In this document: positions 13,314-22,720 of the stretch, piece by piece
Layout: each line of letters opens with the position of its first letter
How positions within the stretch are numbered: the stretch's first letter is position 1
From: SZUA-448 sp045627185
GTDB lineage: Bacteria; Bacillota; Clostridia; Lachnospirales; Lachnospiraceae
Assembly: GCA_045627185.1 (NCBI GenBank)
Contig: JAZQNE010000061.1
Location: 1 to 27,348 of the forward strand
Reading direction: 5' to 3'
Length of the DNA stretch: 27,348 nt
Notes under the pieces: generated by a model
Told to the model about the DNA's origin: nothing
What the model saw: the letters and a program-made list of their open reading frames with translations, nothing else
Database searches by the model: none
Program-made: the position numbers and the translations under genes

Positions 13314-15941
13314 TCAGTTGTCCTTTTTAACTTTTATGATGTAAGTTCTGTAGGTTCCGTCAGATTTGAAACTCAAACCGGTATCAGGGTCTGTTGCCTG
13401 ATATACAATATCACCCAGAGACCTCAGAAGCTCATCATTAATTTTCATCTTAGGATAGTAACGTCCGTCGGGTACATTCAGTACGTATGACTCTCCGTTT
13501 TCATCCTTGCTGTCCTTGCTTCCGGTAACAAGACCGTTATAACGTTCAGCTTCACCAACGTAGATGTAGTCAATGTCATATTTTGCAATAAGACTCTTGA
13601 CTTCCTCAACATTTGATGATGTATAAATTTTCTGGACATCCTTCTGGCGGACACCGATTTCTTCCGGCTTTGCAAAGTTTGCGCCGGATCTCCAGAGCCA
13701 TTCATGTGTTTCCCAGCCCATAACAGTTGCAAGACCGGTAGCTGCAGAAATACGCTCATAATAGGTGTAACTCAAACCGACTCCCTCAAGCATTACCTGC
13801 GGGCCTTCAATGTTTTCGTTAATCCACCGGACTGCTTCATAGTCCTCAGGATAGGACTGATCCATAAATGCAACACAGTCAAGTCCCTTGTAATTTGCAG
13901 GTTCATCATATTTTCCGAACCAGCTGGTAGCGGCAGTTCCGAAATAACCGAAGGTTGAAACAAGAAGTGCAAGAGTAACAACCGCAAATACCTTCTGACG
14001 TGTTCTGTCGCCAAATCTGAGGAAGCGCCCTATAATATACGGCATACACATTCCAAACATTATGAATGACTGATATGTGAGCTTAAACATGGTGTTTGCA
14101 CGTTTGTAATCGCCGCTGTAAATATCCTTTACATAAATCAGCTCCGGCATAAGCACAAGACCGATTGCACAGAGGCCGAGTGTAAGCATGAACAAGTCGG
14201 GAATCTCAAGCTTGTAGATCATTCTGTAAAGCCAGTCAAAGCCGGGATGCTCATCACAGAATTTACTGATTGAAGGTTTGTTGGGATTCGAACCGGGTTT
14301 TGCATTTCTGTATTTCTTTCCAAAGCTCTTGTTAAGCTTCTTGATAAGATAAACAAGGAACGTAATAACAACCGTAATCGGAAGGCCCCACAGAACAATA
14401 AGCTGACGAAGCTGTGTGTGATTCGGGCTGAGCGCAATTCCCGTTGAAATCTGGTCAAATGTCAGTGTGAACGGCAATGAAACAATGGTTGATACAACAA
14501 GGATTACAACCGCATGTGCTGCCGTCATGATTAATGTTTCTTTTCTGAACTTACATATTACCGCGTTCGAGAAGAGGATAATCGCACCGCTCACAACGAA
14601 ATAAATCGGGAAATCCCAGAAGTTCGTCATATGGAAGAAACCAATGAAGAAGCCGATGAGAAGCACCTGAGGAGTAAGAACCTCCTTAAAGAGCATATCC
14701 TTTATATCAGCTTTGTTTTTGATATCATATCCGTTAATCGATGCAAATCCTTCATTTCTGAAGCTGTCCATGCGTGCTCTTCTTACCTGGAGAATCGAAT
14801 AAAGAAGGGCCATTACCGTAAGCACGAACATTATGTTGATTACATGTGCGTGAAGGTCACCAAGCACGAATGAATATGACGGGAACTCATGAATTGTTTT
14901 ATCGTTCGTATCGGGTGTGTAGCCAATGTAACGGGTTGCATCCGGGAACCAGTAGTCTTCTCTCTCAATTGAAAGGAATTTTCTGAGCCATTTCCAGTCG
15001 CACTTCATTACAAGGAAGTTTACAATCGGATAATGCATATTTCCGGCGAAGCATACCGAAACACCCGAAACAAGACCGATCAGACTGCAATACCAGGTAT
15101 CCGGGCTCTCTTCTACCGTCTTCTTTCCGGTTCTGGAAAGAATGATTTTTCTCTTTACAAAGTCAGATGAAACCTGAGTCATTAATGAGTAAGGCATTGC
15201 AAAAGCAAAGCCGGCAATCATCATGAGTGCAAGGTTATATGACTTTTCCATTGCAACACAGCTCAGGCGCTTAACAAATACGGAAAGATACTGGCCAAGG
15301 TAGTAATAATTGATTGTATTACCGGACAGCCACATATCCTCAGCAGGCATATAAACTGCTCTGTCAATGCTTGTCATCAGGCCGTAATCCATGAACTTTT
15401 CGGTATTGCCCATGATTTCGGGCTTGAATCCGCGAAGATATGTCCAGGTCAGAAAAGCTGTAAAAAATACAAGCTCGGTAAACAGAATTGAAATCAGGTT
15501 GTTAAACGAAAAATCTCCGAAAGGCTGCTCGGGTTTTACAAGAGAATATGTATCGTTACCCTTGGCATTATCTGCCTTCTTACGTGCGGAAATTATCACG
15601 AAAATTGCAAACGCATAGTTTATTGCGAAACATATTCCGGTTACCACGAAACAGTTTGTGACCGTAAACTTGATAATCTTAAAGGATGAAAGGAACCAGA
15701 CAAGCCATCCGCTTATAGCAAGACCGATAGCCTTTGAGAAAATGAATCCCTTGTCCTTAAAGTTTTTGAACATCAGAGCAGTTAACGGAAGGAAACCGAT
15801 GCCAAGAATGGCAAGTGCAGCCCACCACTGCAGAAATGCATTAAAGTCCTCTGTTCCCATATTTCCCTTAAACTGGCTTCCTACAATAATATATCCCAGC
15901 AATATGGCAATCAGAATTATGATTTTCGTAGATTTTTTCAT
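13314..15941 (-). CDS. DUF2298 ('YYY') polytopic membrane protein, GT-C-like
   Basis: 875 residues with a dozen or more predicted helices. The family signature is clear: E156 in the FTELVFF helix, TYLRGFKPEI, TEKFMDYGL, NTINYYYLG with the YYY triplet at about 212-214, and FVLGDLHAH at about 358-366. DUF2298 proteins are large membrane proteins, known from Chloroflexi, archaea and scattered Firmicutes, that resemble GT-C glycosyltransferases using polyprenyl-phosphate sugars. The last ~200 residues form an extracytoplasmic domain (for example the KIYTSSNVEEVKSL and IDYIYVGEAERYN segments). AAGAGGAA lies before the ATG. It follows the family 2 glycosyltransferase by 24 bases. Enzymatic activity is inferred, not shown. 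Confidence 0.88.
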   Translation of the reverse strand: MKKSTKIIILIAILLGYIIVGSQFKGNMGTEDFNAFLQWWAALAILGIGFLPLTALMFKNFKDKGFIFSKAIGLAISGWLVWFLSSFKIIKFTVTNCFVVTGICFAINYAFAIFVIISARKKADNAKGNDTYSLVKPEQPFGDFSFNNLISILFTELVFFTAFLTWTYLRGFKPEIMGNTEKFMDYGLMTSIDRAVYMPAEDMWLSGNTINYYYLGQYLSVFVKRLSCVAMEKSYNLALMMIAGFAFAMPYSLMTQVSSDFVKRKIILSRTGKKTVEESPDTWYCSLIGLVSGVSVCFAGNMHYPIVNFLVMKCDWKWLRKFLSIEREDYWFPDATRYIGYTPDTNDKTIHEFPSYSFVLGDLHAHVINIMFVLTVMALLYSILQVRRARMDSFRNEGFASINGYDIKNKADIKDMLFKEVLTPQVLLIGFFIGFFHMTNFWDFPIYFVVSGAIILFSNAVICKFRKETLIMTAAHAVVILVVSTIVSLPFTLTFDQISTGIALSPNHTQLRQLIVLWGLPITVVITFLVYLIKKLNKSFGKKYRNAKPGSNPNKPSISKFCDEHPGFDWLYRMIYKLEIPDLFMLTLGLCAIGLVLMPELIYVKDIYSGDYKRANTMFKLTYQSFIMFGMCMPYIIGRFLRFGDRTRQKVFAVVTLALLVSTFGYFGTAATSWFGKYDEPANYKGLDCVAFMDQSYPEDYEAVRWINENIEGPQVMLEGVGLSYTYYERISAATGLATVMGWETHEWLWRSGANFAKPEEIGVRQKDVQKIYTSSNVEEVKSLIAKYDIDYIYVGEAERYNGLVTGSKDSKDENGESYVLNVPDGRYYPKMKINDELLRSLGDIVYQATDPDTGLSFKSDGTYRTYIIKVKKDN

Positions 15942-15965
15942 AAAGATTCCTCTTATGCTTATTGA

Positions 15966-16673
15966 TTATTTCAGGCATTTATTGATTGCACGGAAATCCT
16001 TCCATGCTTTCTTGCCGATTTTGAAGATTTTTTTCAGGTTGATGGAATTTACGCCACCCTGACGCGGACGGAACGTAATCTTAATGTACTTGACAGGAAG
16101 TTTCTTCTTTGCGAATACAACAGAAACAAGCACATTTGCAAGATTGTGGTCTGCGGGAACATCCTTAAGGGCATCTGCCAGAGCATCATGCTGCATCAGA
16201 CGGAAAGGTGTGTTGGCGTCCGTAAGATTAACATGGAAGCAGAGCAGGCAGACAAGCTTAAGAGTCTTTGTAACAACCTTTCTGGAAAAGCCGTCCTGAC
16301 GTCCTTTTCTGTGTCCGATAACCATTGCATACTGCTCGCGAAGCTCCCAGAATGGCCAGAATTCTTCAGGAAGTGTCTGTCCGTCGGAATCGGTCTGGAA
16401 AATGTAATCAGCGCCCTGTTCAAGTGCATAATTGTAACCGTAAAGAACTGTTGCACCATGACCGCCGTTCGGCTTTGTGAGCGGCTCAAACAGAGGTCTT
16501 CCCTCTTTAAGGGCAAGCATTTTATCATATGTTGAATCTTTACTTCCGTCATTGATAATGACAAGTCTTGATTCGCCGCCGATTTTCTCAACAACCGGAT
16601 ACCAGTCATTTACGACTGCCTCAATATTTTCTTCTTCATTGTAAGCAGGAATAACTATATAGAGTTTATCCAT
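15966..16673 (-). CDS. Family 2 glycosyltransferase, polyprenyl-phosphate type
   Basis: 235 residues, GT-A fold. VIPAYNEEENIE starts the nucleotide-binding region, NDGSKDST is about 41-48, and the metal-binding DSD is at about 94-96 (TDSDGQTLP). KPNGGHGAT and the DANTPFRLM segment fit dolichyl/polyprenyl-phosphate sugar synthases (DPM1-like). There is no C-terminal membrane anchor. The likely reaction is transfer of a sugar from a nucleotide donor to polyprenyl phosphate on the cytoplasmic face, which would supply the two membrane proteins encoded on either side. A clear AAAGGAG precedes the ATG. Confidence 0.92.
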   Translation of the reverse strand: MDKLYIVIPAYNEEENIEAVVNDWYPVVEKIGGESRLVIINDGSKDSTYDKMLALKEGRPLFEPLTKPNGGHGATVLYGYNYALEQGADYIFQTDSDGQTLPEEFWPFWELREQYAMVIGHRKGRQDGFSRKVVTKTLKLVCLLCFHVNLTDANTPFRLMQHDALADALKDVPADHNLANVLVSVVFAKKKLPVKYIKITFRPRQGGVNSINLKKIFKIGKKAWKDFRAINKCLK

Positions 16674-16696
16674 GTTTTTTCTCCTTTGAAACTTTA

Positions 16697-18901
16697 TTAT
16701 TTTAACTTGGATGTATCAAAAATCGAAATCATCCACTGACCTTCATCTTCTACATAAACCTTCTCGAAGGTTTCTTCAAAAATGGCCTCATTGACAGTAA
16801 AGTAGTCATTTGTTCTTGCATCATTGTCAATAATAACGTAAGAAATATTATTCTCACGAAGCAGCCTGATAAGCTCATCACGATCTTTACATTCATACAT
16901 ATCTCTTGTAAGTCTGTAACGTTTGTCCGTATCATAGCCCGCAGTCATGGGATAATAAGCATGTCCCTCATACAGCATTGCACCTGCAAGAACCGGTCTT
17001 GAAAGCGAATAGAACGGTGTCAGGAAAATATCCTGAGATGTTGTATTTTCTTCAATCCAGTCGGCCATGGGGTCATCCATTGCATAAGTCAGGCAGCCTG
17101 TAAGTGCATTGTTTTTCTTGATTACAACTCTGTAATCATACAGACCCGTTGCCGTCATGATGAATACAAGGAATACACAGAATGCCTTAAGCCAGCCGCT
17201 CTTCTTCCGGAAAAGACGGTCAATAAGGATTGCCGCAAAGATATTCATCAGCATAATCGAAACCATGATATATTTATGGTTTACGGTAACATCCATTGTA
17301 AGCGAAACGTAGAATGAGAAAATGAAAGGTGCCGAAAATGCAAACAGAATCCATTTTCTTACGCCCTTAACAACTGCAAATGCAGCCAGAAGCACAAGTG
17401 TAAGAACGCCGCAAAGTCTCAGTACATAATCAATTGAACCAAACAATGTAGGATTTTCAGCTATAAAACCATACTGCATTTTTGCGGAAACAACCGATTC
17501 CCCTTCCGTAAAGAAGCTTGTCTGGCAAAGTGACAATCCGGCAGTAATAACAGCCGTAATAAGGAACTCAAGGCGTCTGTCGGCAGCCATTGCAAGCACA
17601 AACAGAACCATAATTGTTGCAAGAAGTGTTGCACCGTTCCAGAAAGCCGTCATTCCAAGAAGGATGCCCGCAACTACAGCAGTCACAATATCCTTAGGCA
17701 TCCAGCCTTCTTTTCTGAAAAGACTGAATCTGAGGAATTCGCCGATTTTCTCAATACATTTTTCAAACTTTGAAGGTTCCAGTTCGGATTCATCTTCATA
17801 TTCATAGTCAGCATCTTCAGCGTCAGGATCATCAGCAGTCTCGCCTTCGCTTTCAGCAAGGGCAAGGGCCGTGAGTCTTGCTTCTTCTGCTGCTTCTTTT
17901 CTTTCACGCTCACGTTCATCACGGTCTGTAACGTACTTTTTCCATCTCTCGGCCATAACATAAATGTTCGGGATAAACAGATGGAGCACAAGCAGAAGTG
18001 CACACATTCCGATTGCAAGATGACGCTGGTTGCAGTAAACGTTCAGATTCCAGAGACCCCAGTCCTCATGTGTTGTATAACCGATAAAGTTTGTGTTTGC
18101 AAGCGCCGTTTCGCTAACTGTTTTCTTCGGAAGCTCGCTAAGATATTTCCAAAGACTTGGTGAGCAGCGGAATGCAAAGAACAGACAGGTCAGATATCCG
18201 ACAGGCTTTCTTCCGGAAAGTCTTACTGCAAGTGCATACAGCAGGAAATAAGCAAATACAAGGCTTAAGATACTAGGAATATTAAATGCATGGTCAAGTC
18301 TCAGTCCAAGGAATTCAAGATTTCCTACAAGGAACTGGAACATGAAATGGTATCTTACATCTTCACCCGCATAATGCGAATATACGGTAGGGAAATTGTT
18401 TCCGTGTGAGAATGAACGGATCATTCCAAGGTGCGGTGAAAAATCACTGAATACGGAAACACCGACATAAAGTCTGTCTTCCTTCACAAAGAAGGTTTTG
18501 TACATCAGTGAAAATACAAGAATAACAACAAGAACAACGAAAACAAGTTCAGCCGTTGAGAAAGAAGCCAATGCTCCGTTGAGCTGTCTTGCGCGCTTTT
18601 TTAAAATCAGGAAAAGTGTTCCGAGCGCAACAATTATAATTCCAAGTCCGAATGCGGCAAAATCGCCATATTTAAGCGGATTTTCCTTTGCGCGGAACAG
18701 GTAGGCAACAATGTAAGCGGTCCATGTCATTACAAGCGTTCCGCTTACGAACCACGCAGGAACCAGAATGAAAAACTTTGAAAGTTTAATCGGTGTTCCC
18801 CTGAATGTTGTCTCAGTAAGCTTTGATAATTTGGGAAGGCAGATGCTGCAAAGCGCATAGCCTGTCGCAAAGCATAAAAACAAATATAAAAGACCCAGCA
18901 T
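16697..18901 (-). CDS. Large polytopic membrane protein, probable GT-C-like transferase
   Basis: 734 residues, about a dozen helices. The first large outer loop contains FSDFSPHLG at about 151-159 and, further on, HYAGEDVRYHF. An acidic residue in that loop is typical of GT-C transferases. A cytoplasmic insert around 325-405 is extremely charged (Arg/Glu runs, then EDADYEYEDESELE). The C-terminal part (about 610-734) is soluble, including ISYVIIDNDARTN. It shares layout with the DUF2298 protein two genes downstream (soluble C-terminus, similar ISYVII/IDYIYV segments), suggesting a distant paralogue. GAGGAGA precedes the ATG. Family assignment is by architecture, not by a diagnostic motif. Confidence 0.75.
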   Translation of the reverse strand: MLGLLYLFLCFATGYALCSICLPKLSKLTETTFRGTPIKLSKFFILVPAWFVSGTLVMTWTAYIVAYLFRAKENPLKYGDFAAFGLGIIIVALGTLFLILKKRARQLNGALASFSTAELVFVVLVVILVFSLMYKTFFVKEDRLYVGVSVFSDFSPHLGMIRSFSHGNNFPTVYSHYAGEDVRYHFMFQFLVGNLEFLGLRLDHAFNIPSILSLVFAYFLLYALAVRLSGRKPVGYLTCLFFAFRCSPSLWKYLSELPKKTVSETALANTNFIGYTTHEDWGLWNLNVYCNQRHLAIGMCALLLVLHLFIPNIYVMAERWKKYVTDRDERERERKEAAEEARLTALALAESEGETADDPDAEDADYEYEDESELEPSKFEKCIEKIGEFLRFSLFRKEGWMPKDIVTAVVAGILLGMTAFWNGATLLATIMVLFVLAMAADRRLEFLITAVITAGLSLCQTSFFTEGESVVSAKMQYGFIAENPTLFGSIDYVLRLCGVLTLVLLAAFAVVKGVRKWILFAFSAPFIFSFYVSLTMDVTVNHKYIMVSIMLMNIFAAILIDRLFRKKSGWLKAFCVFLVFIMTATGLYDYRVVIKKNNALTGCLTYAMDDPMADWIEENTTSQDIFLTPFYSLSRPVLAGAMLYEGHAYYPMTAGYDTDKRYRLTRDMYECKDRDELIRLLRENNISYVIIDNDARTNDYFTVNEAIFEETFEKVYVEDEGQWMISIFDTSKLK

Positions 18902-18935
18902 AATTTTCTCCTCAGTATATTTCCGCTACATAATT

Positions 18936-20501
18936 TCAACCTGTCACATCTTTTGCGCAGATGGTGGACAGCTGTGCCAATGTAGGCTCGGTAAAGTCAA
19001 CAACACGGTTTGCCTGATTAACTACTATCTTTTCAAACATGTTTCTGATTCCGCGCGCATTACCGAATGTATCACGTTCTTTGTCAGTCATGGTTTCAAG
19101 AATTTCGCGTATTGCACTGATTGCGCCTTCTTCAACGGCATAACCCGATTTGTCGGCCATTACGCAGAAAATGTCAATCAGCTCATCTACCGAATAATCA
19201 GGGAATTCAATGAACTTGTTAAATCGCGAAACAAGACCGGTATTGGCTTTCAGGAACTGCTTCATTTCCTCTGTATAGCCCGCAACAATAACAACCAGGT
19301 CATCACGATGGTCCTCCATCAGCTTTACAAGCGTATCAAGCGCTTCGGGACCAAAGTCATTGCTTGCGCCCTGTGAGCTCAGCGAATAGGCTTCATCAAT
19401 GAAAAGAACACCGCCAAGAGCTTTTTCAACAACCTCGGTAACCTTCAGGGCCGTCTGACCGACATAACCGGCAACAAGACCGGCACGGTCTGTTTCCGTA
19501 AGTGTTCCGCGGCTAAGAATTCCGAGTTCACGGTAAATCCCCGCAACAAGTCTTGCAACCGTTGTTTTTCCGGTTCCCGGACTGCCTGAGAATACCATGT
19601 GATAAGACATTTCCATATCAGGAAGGGCATAGCGCTCACGCAGCTTGCGGACCTTGATGAGGTTAATCAGCGAATTGATTTCCTCTTTAACGCCCGTAAG
19701 GCCTATAAGGCCGTTAAGTTCAGCCAGAAGCGACTCAAGATTCTCATTTACGGGTTTCTTTTCAGGCTGTTTTTCAGGCTCAGGTTCGGATTTCTCTTCA
19801 GGTTTCTTTTTTTCACCGGATGAAGAATTAAGCGGAACCTCTATCTCTTTTCTGGGTTCGGAATAGAAATAATATTTTTTCTTATACCGTTCAAAGTTTT
19901 CGCCGGATTCCTCAAGTTGTTTCGCACTCTGCTCAAGATCGCAGTTACAGAGCTTTCTGAAGATGTATTTTTCATCAACAATCGATTCAAGTGATGAACG
20001 GCTGTACAGAAATGCCGCCGTCTGTTTGTAATAATTGGTGATGTAAGCGATAACTCCGCTGCCCGGGTCTTCATTAAGGTAGGCCATGGCAAGCATAATA
20101 TTCATTACGCCGTCAAAGAAAAGTCCCGAAAGACCTGTCTTTTTTTCACGGTCTCTCAGTCCGCAGAGCTGAATAAGAATGGGCGGTGCATTATTGATAC
20201 GCACTGCCTCATCAATAACTGCCGAAAAATCATCAGAATCGGGCAATACGCCCAAAAGATTTTCATAAACCGATGCAGCAATAAACCTGCGTTCCTCGCG
20301 CTTAAAGCGTTTCGATGTCACAGCACAACAAACCAGGAGAGACTGTATATACAAATCCAGCATCTCCCGGATACTCTTCTGCAGAATCTGTCCGGGTTTT
20401 TCCCAATATCCTTCTTCCTCAAGGGTATTGCAATAGCCGGCCAGCACACGATAATTGTCGCCTGCAACAGTATAAAGTTTTTGATTAGTGTATGGCTGCA
20501 C
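18936..20501 (-). CDS. CbbX/SpoVK-type AAA+ ATPase
   Basis: About 521 residues from the GTG start. The N-terminal 215 residues are helical and unrecognised. A charged, Pro/Glu/Lys-rich linker follows (about 225-252), then a single AAA+ module: GLTGVKEEI, Walker A GSPGTGKTT (about 306-314), pore-loop region DRAGLVAGYVGQT, Walker B VLFIDEAYSL (about 365-374), arginine finger SRFN (about 425), and sensor 2 GNARGIRN (about 480). CbbX, SpoVK and EccA relatives remodel partner proteins in hexamers. Here the N-terminal domain should choose the target. I prefer GTG at 20501, with AAGGGG 11 bases upstream; TTG at 20528 would add nine residues but lacks a ribosome site. It begins the operon with the three glycosyltransferase-like genes. 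Confidence 0.9.
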   Translation of the reverse strand: MQPYTNQKLYTVAGDNYRVLAGYCNTLEEEGYWEKPGQILQKSIREMLDLYIQSLLVCCAVTSKRFKREERRFIAASVYENLLGVLPDSDDFSAVIDEAVRINNAPPILIQLCGLRDREKKTGLSGLFFDGVMNIMLAMAYLNEDPGSGVIAYITNYYKQTAAFLYSRSSLESIVDEKYIFRKLCNCDLEQSAKQLEESGENFERYKKKYYFYSEPRKEIEVPLNSSSGEKKKPEEKSEPEPEKQPEKKPVNENLESLLAELNGLIGLTGVKEEINSLINLIKVRKLRERYALPDMEMSYHMVFSGSPGTGKTTVARLVAGIYRELGILSRGTLTETDRAGLVAGYVGQTALKVTEVVEKALGGVLFIDEAYSLSSQGASNDFGPEALDTLVKLMEDHRDDLVVIVAGYTEEMKQFLKANTGLVSRFNKFIEFPDYSVDELIDIFCVMADKSGYAVEEGAISAIREILETMTDKERDTFGNARGIRNMFEKIVVNQANRVVDFTEPTLAQLSTICAKDVTG

Positions 20502-20553
20502 GATAGTTCTAACCCCTTCCGTCCCCAAAAACGGATATAGTAATACGGAGTTT

Positions 20554-20582
20554 ATCTTACCACTAATTGCCCCAAGTTACAA
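20554..20582 (-). promoter_or_regulatory. Promoter upstream of the AAA+/glycosylation operon
   Basis: Minus-strand TTGTAA (20577-20582), 17-base spacer, TAAGAT (20554-20559), overlapping the end of recG. The predicted start is near 20547. No terminator separates it from recG, so read-through from recG is also possible. Confidence 0.5.
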
Positions 20583-22584
20583 GTGAAAAATCTATGTGCA
20601 GACTTATCTCCTCAAGCTCGGCTTCTGTCAGTCCCGTTGCGGCTTCATAGGCTTCTTTGAGTATATCCGAGTCACGGAAAATATCAGCAATTTCGAACTG
20701 CATGTCTCCGCTCTGGCGAAGTCCCAGCATATCTCCGGGGCCACGGAGTCTTAAGTCCTCTTCCGCAATGAAAAAACCATCGTTGGAACTGTTCATGATA
20801 TTAAGCCTGTCATGTGCTTCCTCTGTATCCGATGTGTTTATGAAAATACAGTAAGACTGATCACCTCCACGGCCTACACGCCCACGCAGCTGATGCAGCT
20901 GGGCAAGTCCGAAACGTTCGGCATTTTCAATCATCATAACAGTAGCCGAAGGCACATCAACACCAACTTCCACAACAGTTGTGGAAACAAGGACATCTGT
21001 GTCACCCTTTGCAAAGGCTTCCATAATTTCCGTTTTTTCAGAGGGCTTCATCTTTCCGTGAAGCATCCTGACACGGACTGACGGACCAAGAATCTCAGCA
21101 AGTGAGGCTGCATAATCGGTTACATTCTCACCTGATGCACTCTCAGCATCTTCACTGTCAATTTTAGGGCAGATTACATAAGCCCTGTGGCCTTCCGCAA
21201 CCTGCTTTGCAATAAACTTGTATGCAGTCGGGCGGTACTCCGGTCCGACAACACAGTTTTTGATTGGCAGACGGTTTTTCGGAAGTTCATTGATTACAGA
21301 CAGGTCAAGGTCTCCGTAAAGCATCAGAGTAAGTGTGCGCGGGATAGGTGTTGCGCTCATTACAAGCATGTGGGGCTCAGTTCCCTTTTCAGAAAGCAAT
21401 TCACGCTGACGTACTCCGAAGCGATGCTGCTCATCCGTGATTACAAGCGCAAGCTTATCGTATTTCACGGACTCCTGAATAAGCGCATGTGTCCCGATAA
21501 TAACATCCGCCTCATGATTTGCAATCAGGTCGCGCACGTTCTTCTTTTCTTTGGCGGTCATGCTGCCAATGAGCAGGACGGTTCTGATTCCGTAGGGCTC
21601 AAGAAGCTTTGAAAGTTTCTCATAATGCTGCTTTGCAAGCACTTCCGTAGGAACCATAAGACAGCCCTCATATCCGTTCAGAGCTGTATTCATTAGCGCT
21701 GTAGCAGCTATTATGGTCTTTCCGGATCCAACATCACCCTGAATAAGGCGGTTCATTATGTGGGCTCCGCAGATATCTGTGAGAACATCATTAAGGGCGC
21801 GCTTCTGTGCTCCGGTCAGCTCATAAGGTAGTGACAAAATCATTTTGTCACAGTCCTCAAAACGTTTCTGAGGATAAGCATTTATATGGCTTTCGCGCAT
21901 TGCCCTGCGTTTTGCAACAGCAAGCGAAAAAACGAACAGCTCATCAAAAACAAGGCGGCGTCTTGCTTCCTGCATAGTTTCCATGCTCTTTGGAAAATGT
22001 ATTTCTTCAATCGCATTTTTGTACGATATCACACCGTACTGTCTGCGGATTCTTGCGGGAATCAAATCATCCGGAATATCTGTTTCATCAAGGGCAATTC
22101 TTACTGCCTTCTGAAGTGTTCCGGCGGACAGACCCGACACAAGCGGATAAACAGGCATCAGGACATGCATGAGTTTTCTGTATTCTTCGGGTGAATAAAG
22201 CTTTGGCTGGTAAACGGTCCATCTGTTTCCTTTTTTCAGCGCTCTTCCAAGGATGACATAATGGTAGGCGCGCTTAATCACACTCCGCATAAAGGGCTGA
22301 TTGAACCAGATGCATTCAATGCTTCCGGAAGGGTCGGCAAAGCGGCAGGTTACAACTGTTTTCCCACGTTTGCTGAGAATCGGCATTTCGGTAAAAACAC
22401 CTTCAAAAGCATATTCACCTTCATTTTTCAGGCCAAGAACCGTAACAGGTGCCTCAAAGGAAATATAGCGTGAAGGATAATGGGTAAGCAAATCCCCTAT
22501 TGTCTCAATATTCAGTTTTTTCAGGGCTTCTGCTGTTTTGCTTCCAATGCCTTTTACCGTTGTAACCGAATCAGTTATCTGCAT
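20563..22584 (-). CDS. recG: ATP-dependent DNA helicase RecG
   Basis: 673 residues, full length. RecG reverses stalled replication forks and processes recombination intermediates. The N-terminal wedge domain has an OB fold (about 50-130). The superfamily 2 helicase motifs are Walker A GDVGSGKT (283-290), DEQH (384-387), SATPIPRT (motif III region), and the C-terminal VEVGVDVP and QLRGRVGRG motifs. The ATG follows AAAGGATG. It lies downstream of fakA, as in many Firmicutes, but has its own strong promoter. Confidence 0.97.
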   Translation of the reverse strand: MQITDSVTTVKGIGSKTAEALKKLNIETIGDLLTHYPSRYISFEAPVTVLGLKNEGEYAFEGVFTEMPILSKRGKTVVTCRFADPSGSIECIWFNQPFMRSVIKRAYHYVILGRALKKGNRWTVYQPKLYSPEEYRKLMHVLMPVYPLVSGLSAGTLQKAVRIALDETDIPDDLIPARIRRQYGVISYKNAIEEIHFPKSMETMQEARRRLVFDELFVFSLAVAKRRAMRESHINAYPQKRFEDCDKMILSLPYELTGAQKRALNDVLTDICGAHIMNRLIQGDVGSGKTIIAATALMNTALNGYEGCLMVPTEVLAKQHYEKLSKLLEPYGIRTVLLIGSMTAKEKKNVRDLIANHEADVIIGTHALIQESVKYDKLALVITDEQHRFGVRQRELLSEKGTEPHMLVMSATPIPRTLTLMLYGDLDLSVINELPKNRLPIKNCVVGPEYRPTAYKFIAKQVAEGHRAYVICPKIDSEDAESASGENVTDYAASLAEILGPSVRVRMLHGKMKPSEKTEIMEAFAKGDTDVLVSTTVVEVGVDVPSATVMMIENAERFGLAQLHQLRGRVGRGGDQSYCIFINTSDTEEAHDRLNIMNSSNDGFFIAEEDLRLRGPGDMLGLRQSGDMQFEIADIFRDSDILKEAYEAATGLTEAELEEISLHIDFSLVTWGN

Positions 22585-22603
22585 GTTTACATCCTTTCAC
22601 GTG

Positions 22604-22636
22604 AAAAAACAGAGCCGGCAACACTGTCGACTCTGT
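22604..22636 (-). terminator. Intrinsic terminator of the gls24-like/fakA transcript
   Basis: Minus-strand arms ACAGAGTC (22629-22636) and GGCTCTGT (22609-22616) form an 8-bp stem with one G-U pair and a 12-base loop, followed by six Ts (22604-22609). It overlaps the start point of the recG promoter. Confidence 0.8.
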
Positions 22637-22637
22637 A

Positions 22638-22666
22638 ATTATAACTTGATTTGATTGTCTTTTCAA
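22638..22666 (-). promoter_or_regulatory. Strong promoter of recG
   Basis: Minus-strand TTGAAA (22661-22666), 17-base spacer, TATAAT (22638-22643). The predicted start is near 22631, inside the 5' arm of the terminator hairpin. Confidence 0.85.
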
Positions 22667-22720
22667 CATTACGGTTGAACGTTATTCACAATTTTGCCGT
22701 ATGATTTCCATTCGAAAAGA

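Noticed and set aside
16146..16609. Long ORFs on both strands within the GT2 gene
   Set aside because: The conserved glycosyltransferase motifs lie only in the 15966-16673 frame; the others are shadows.
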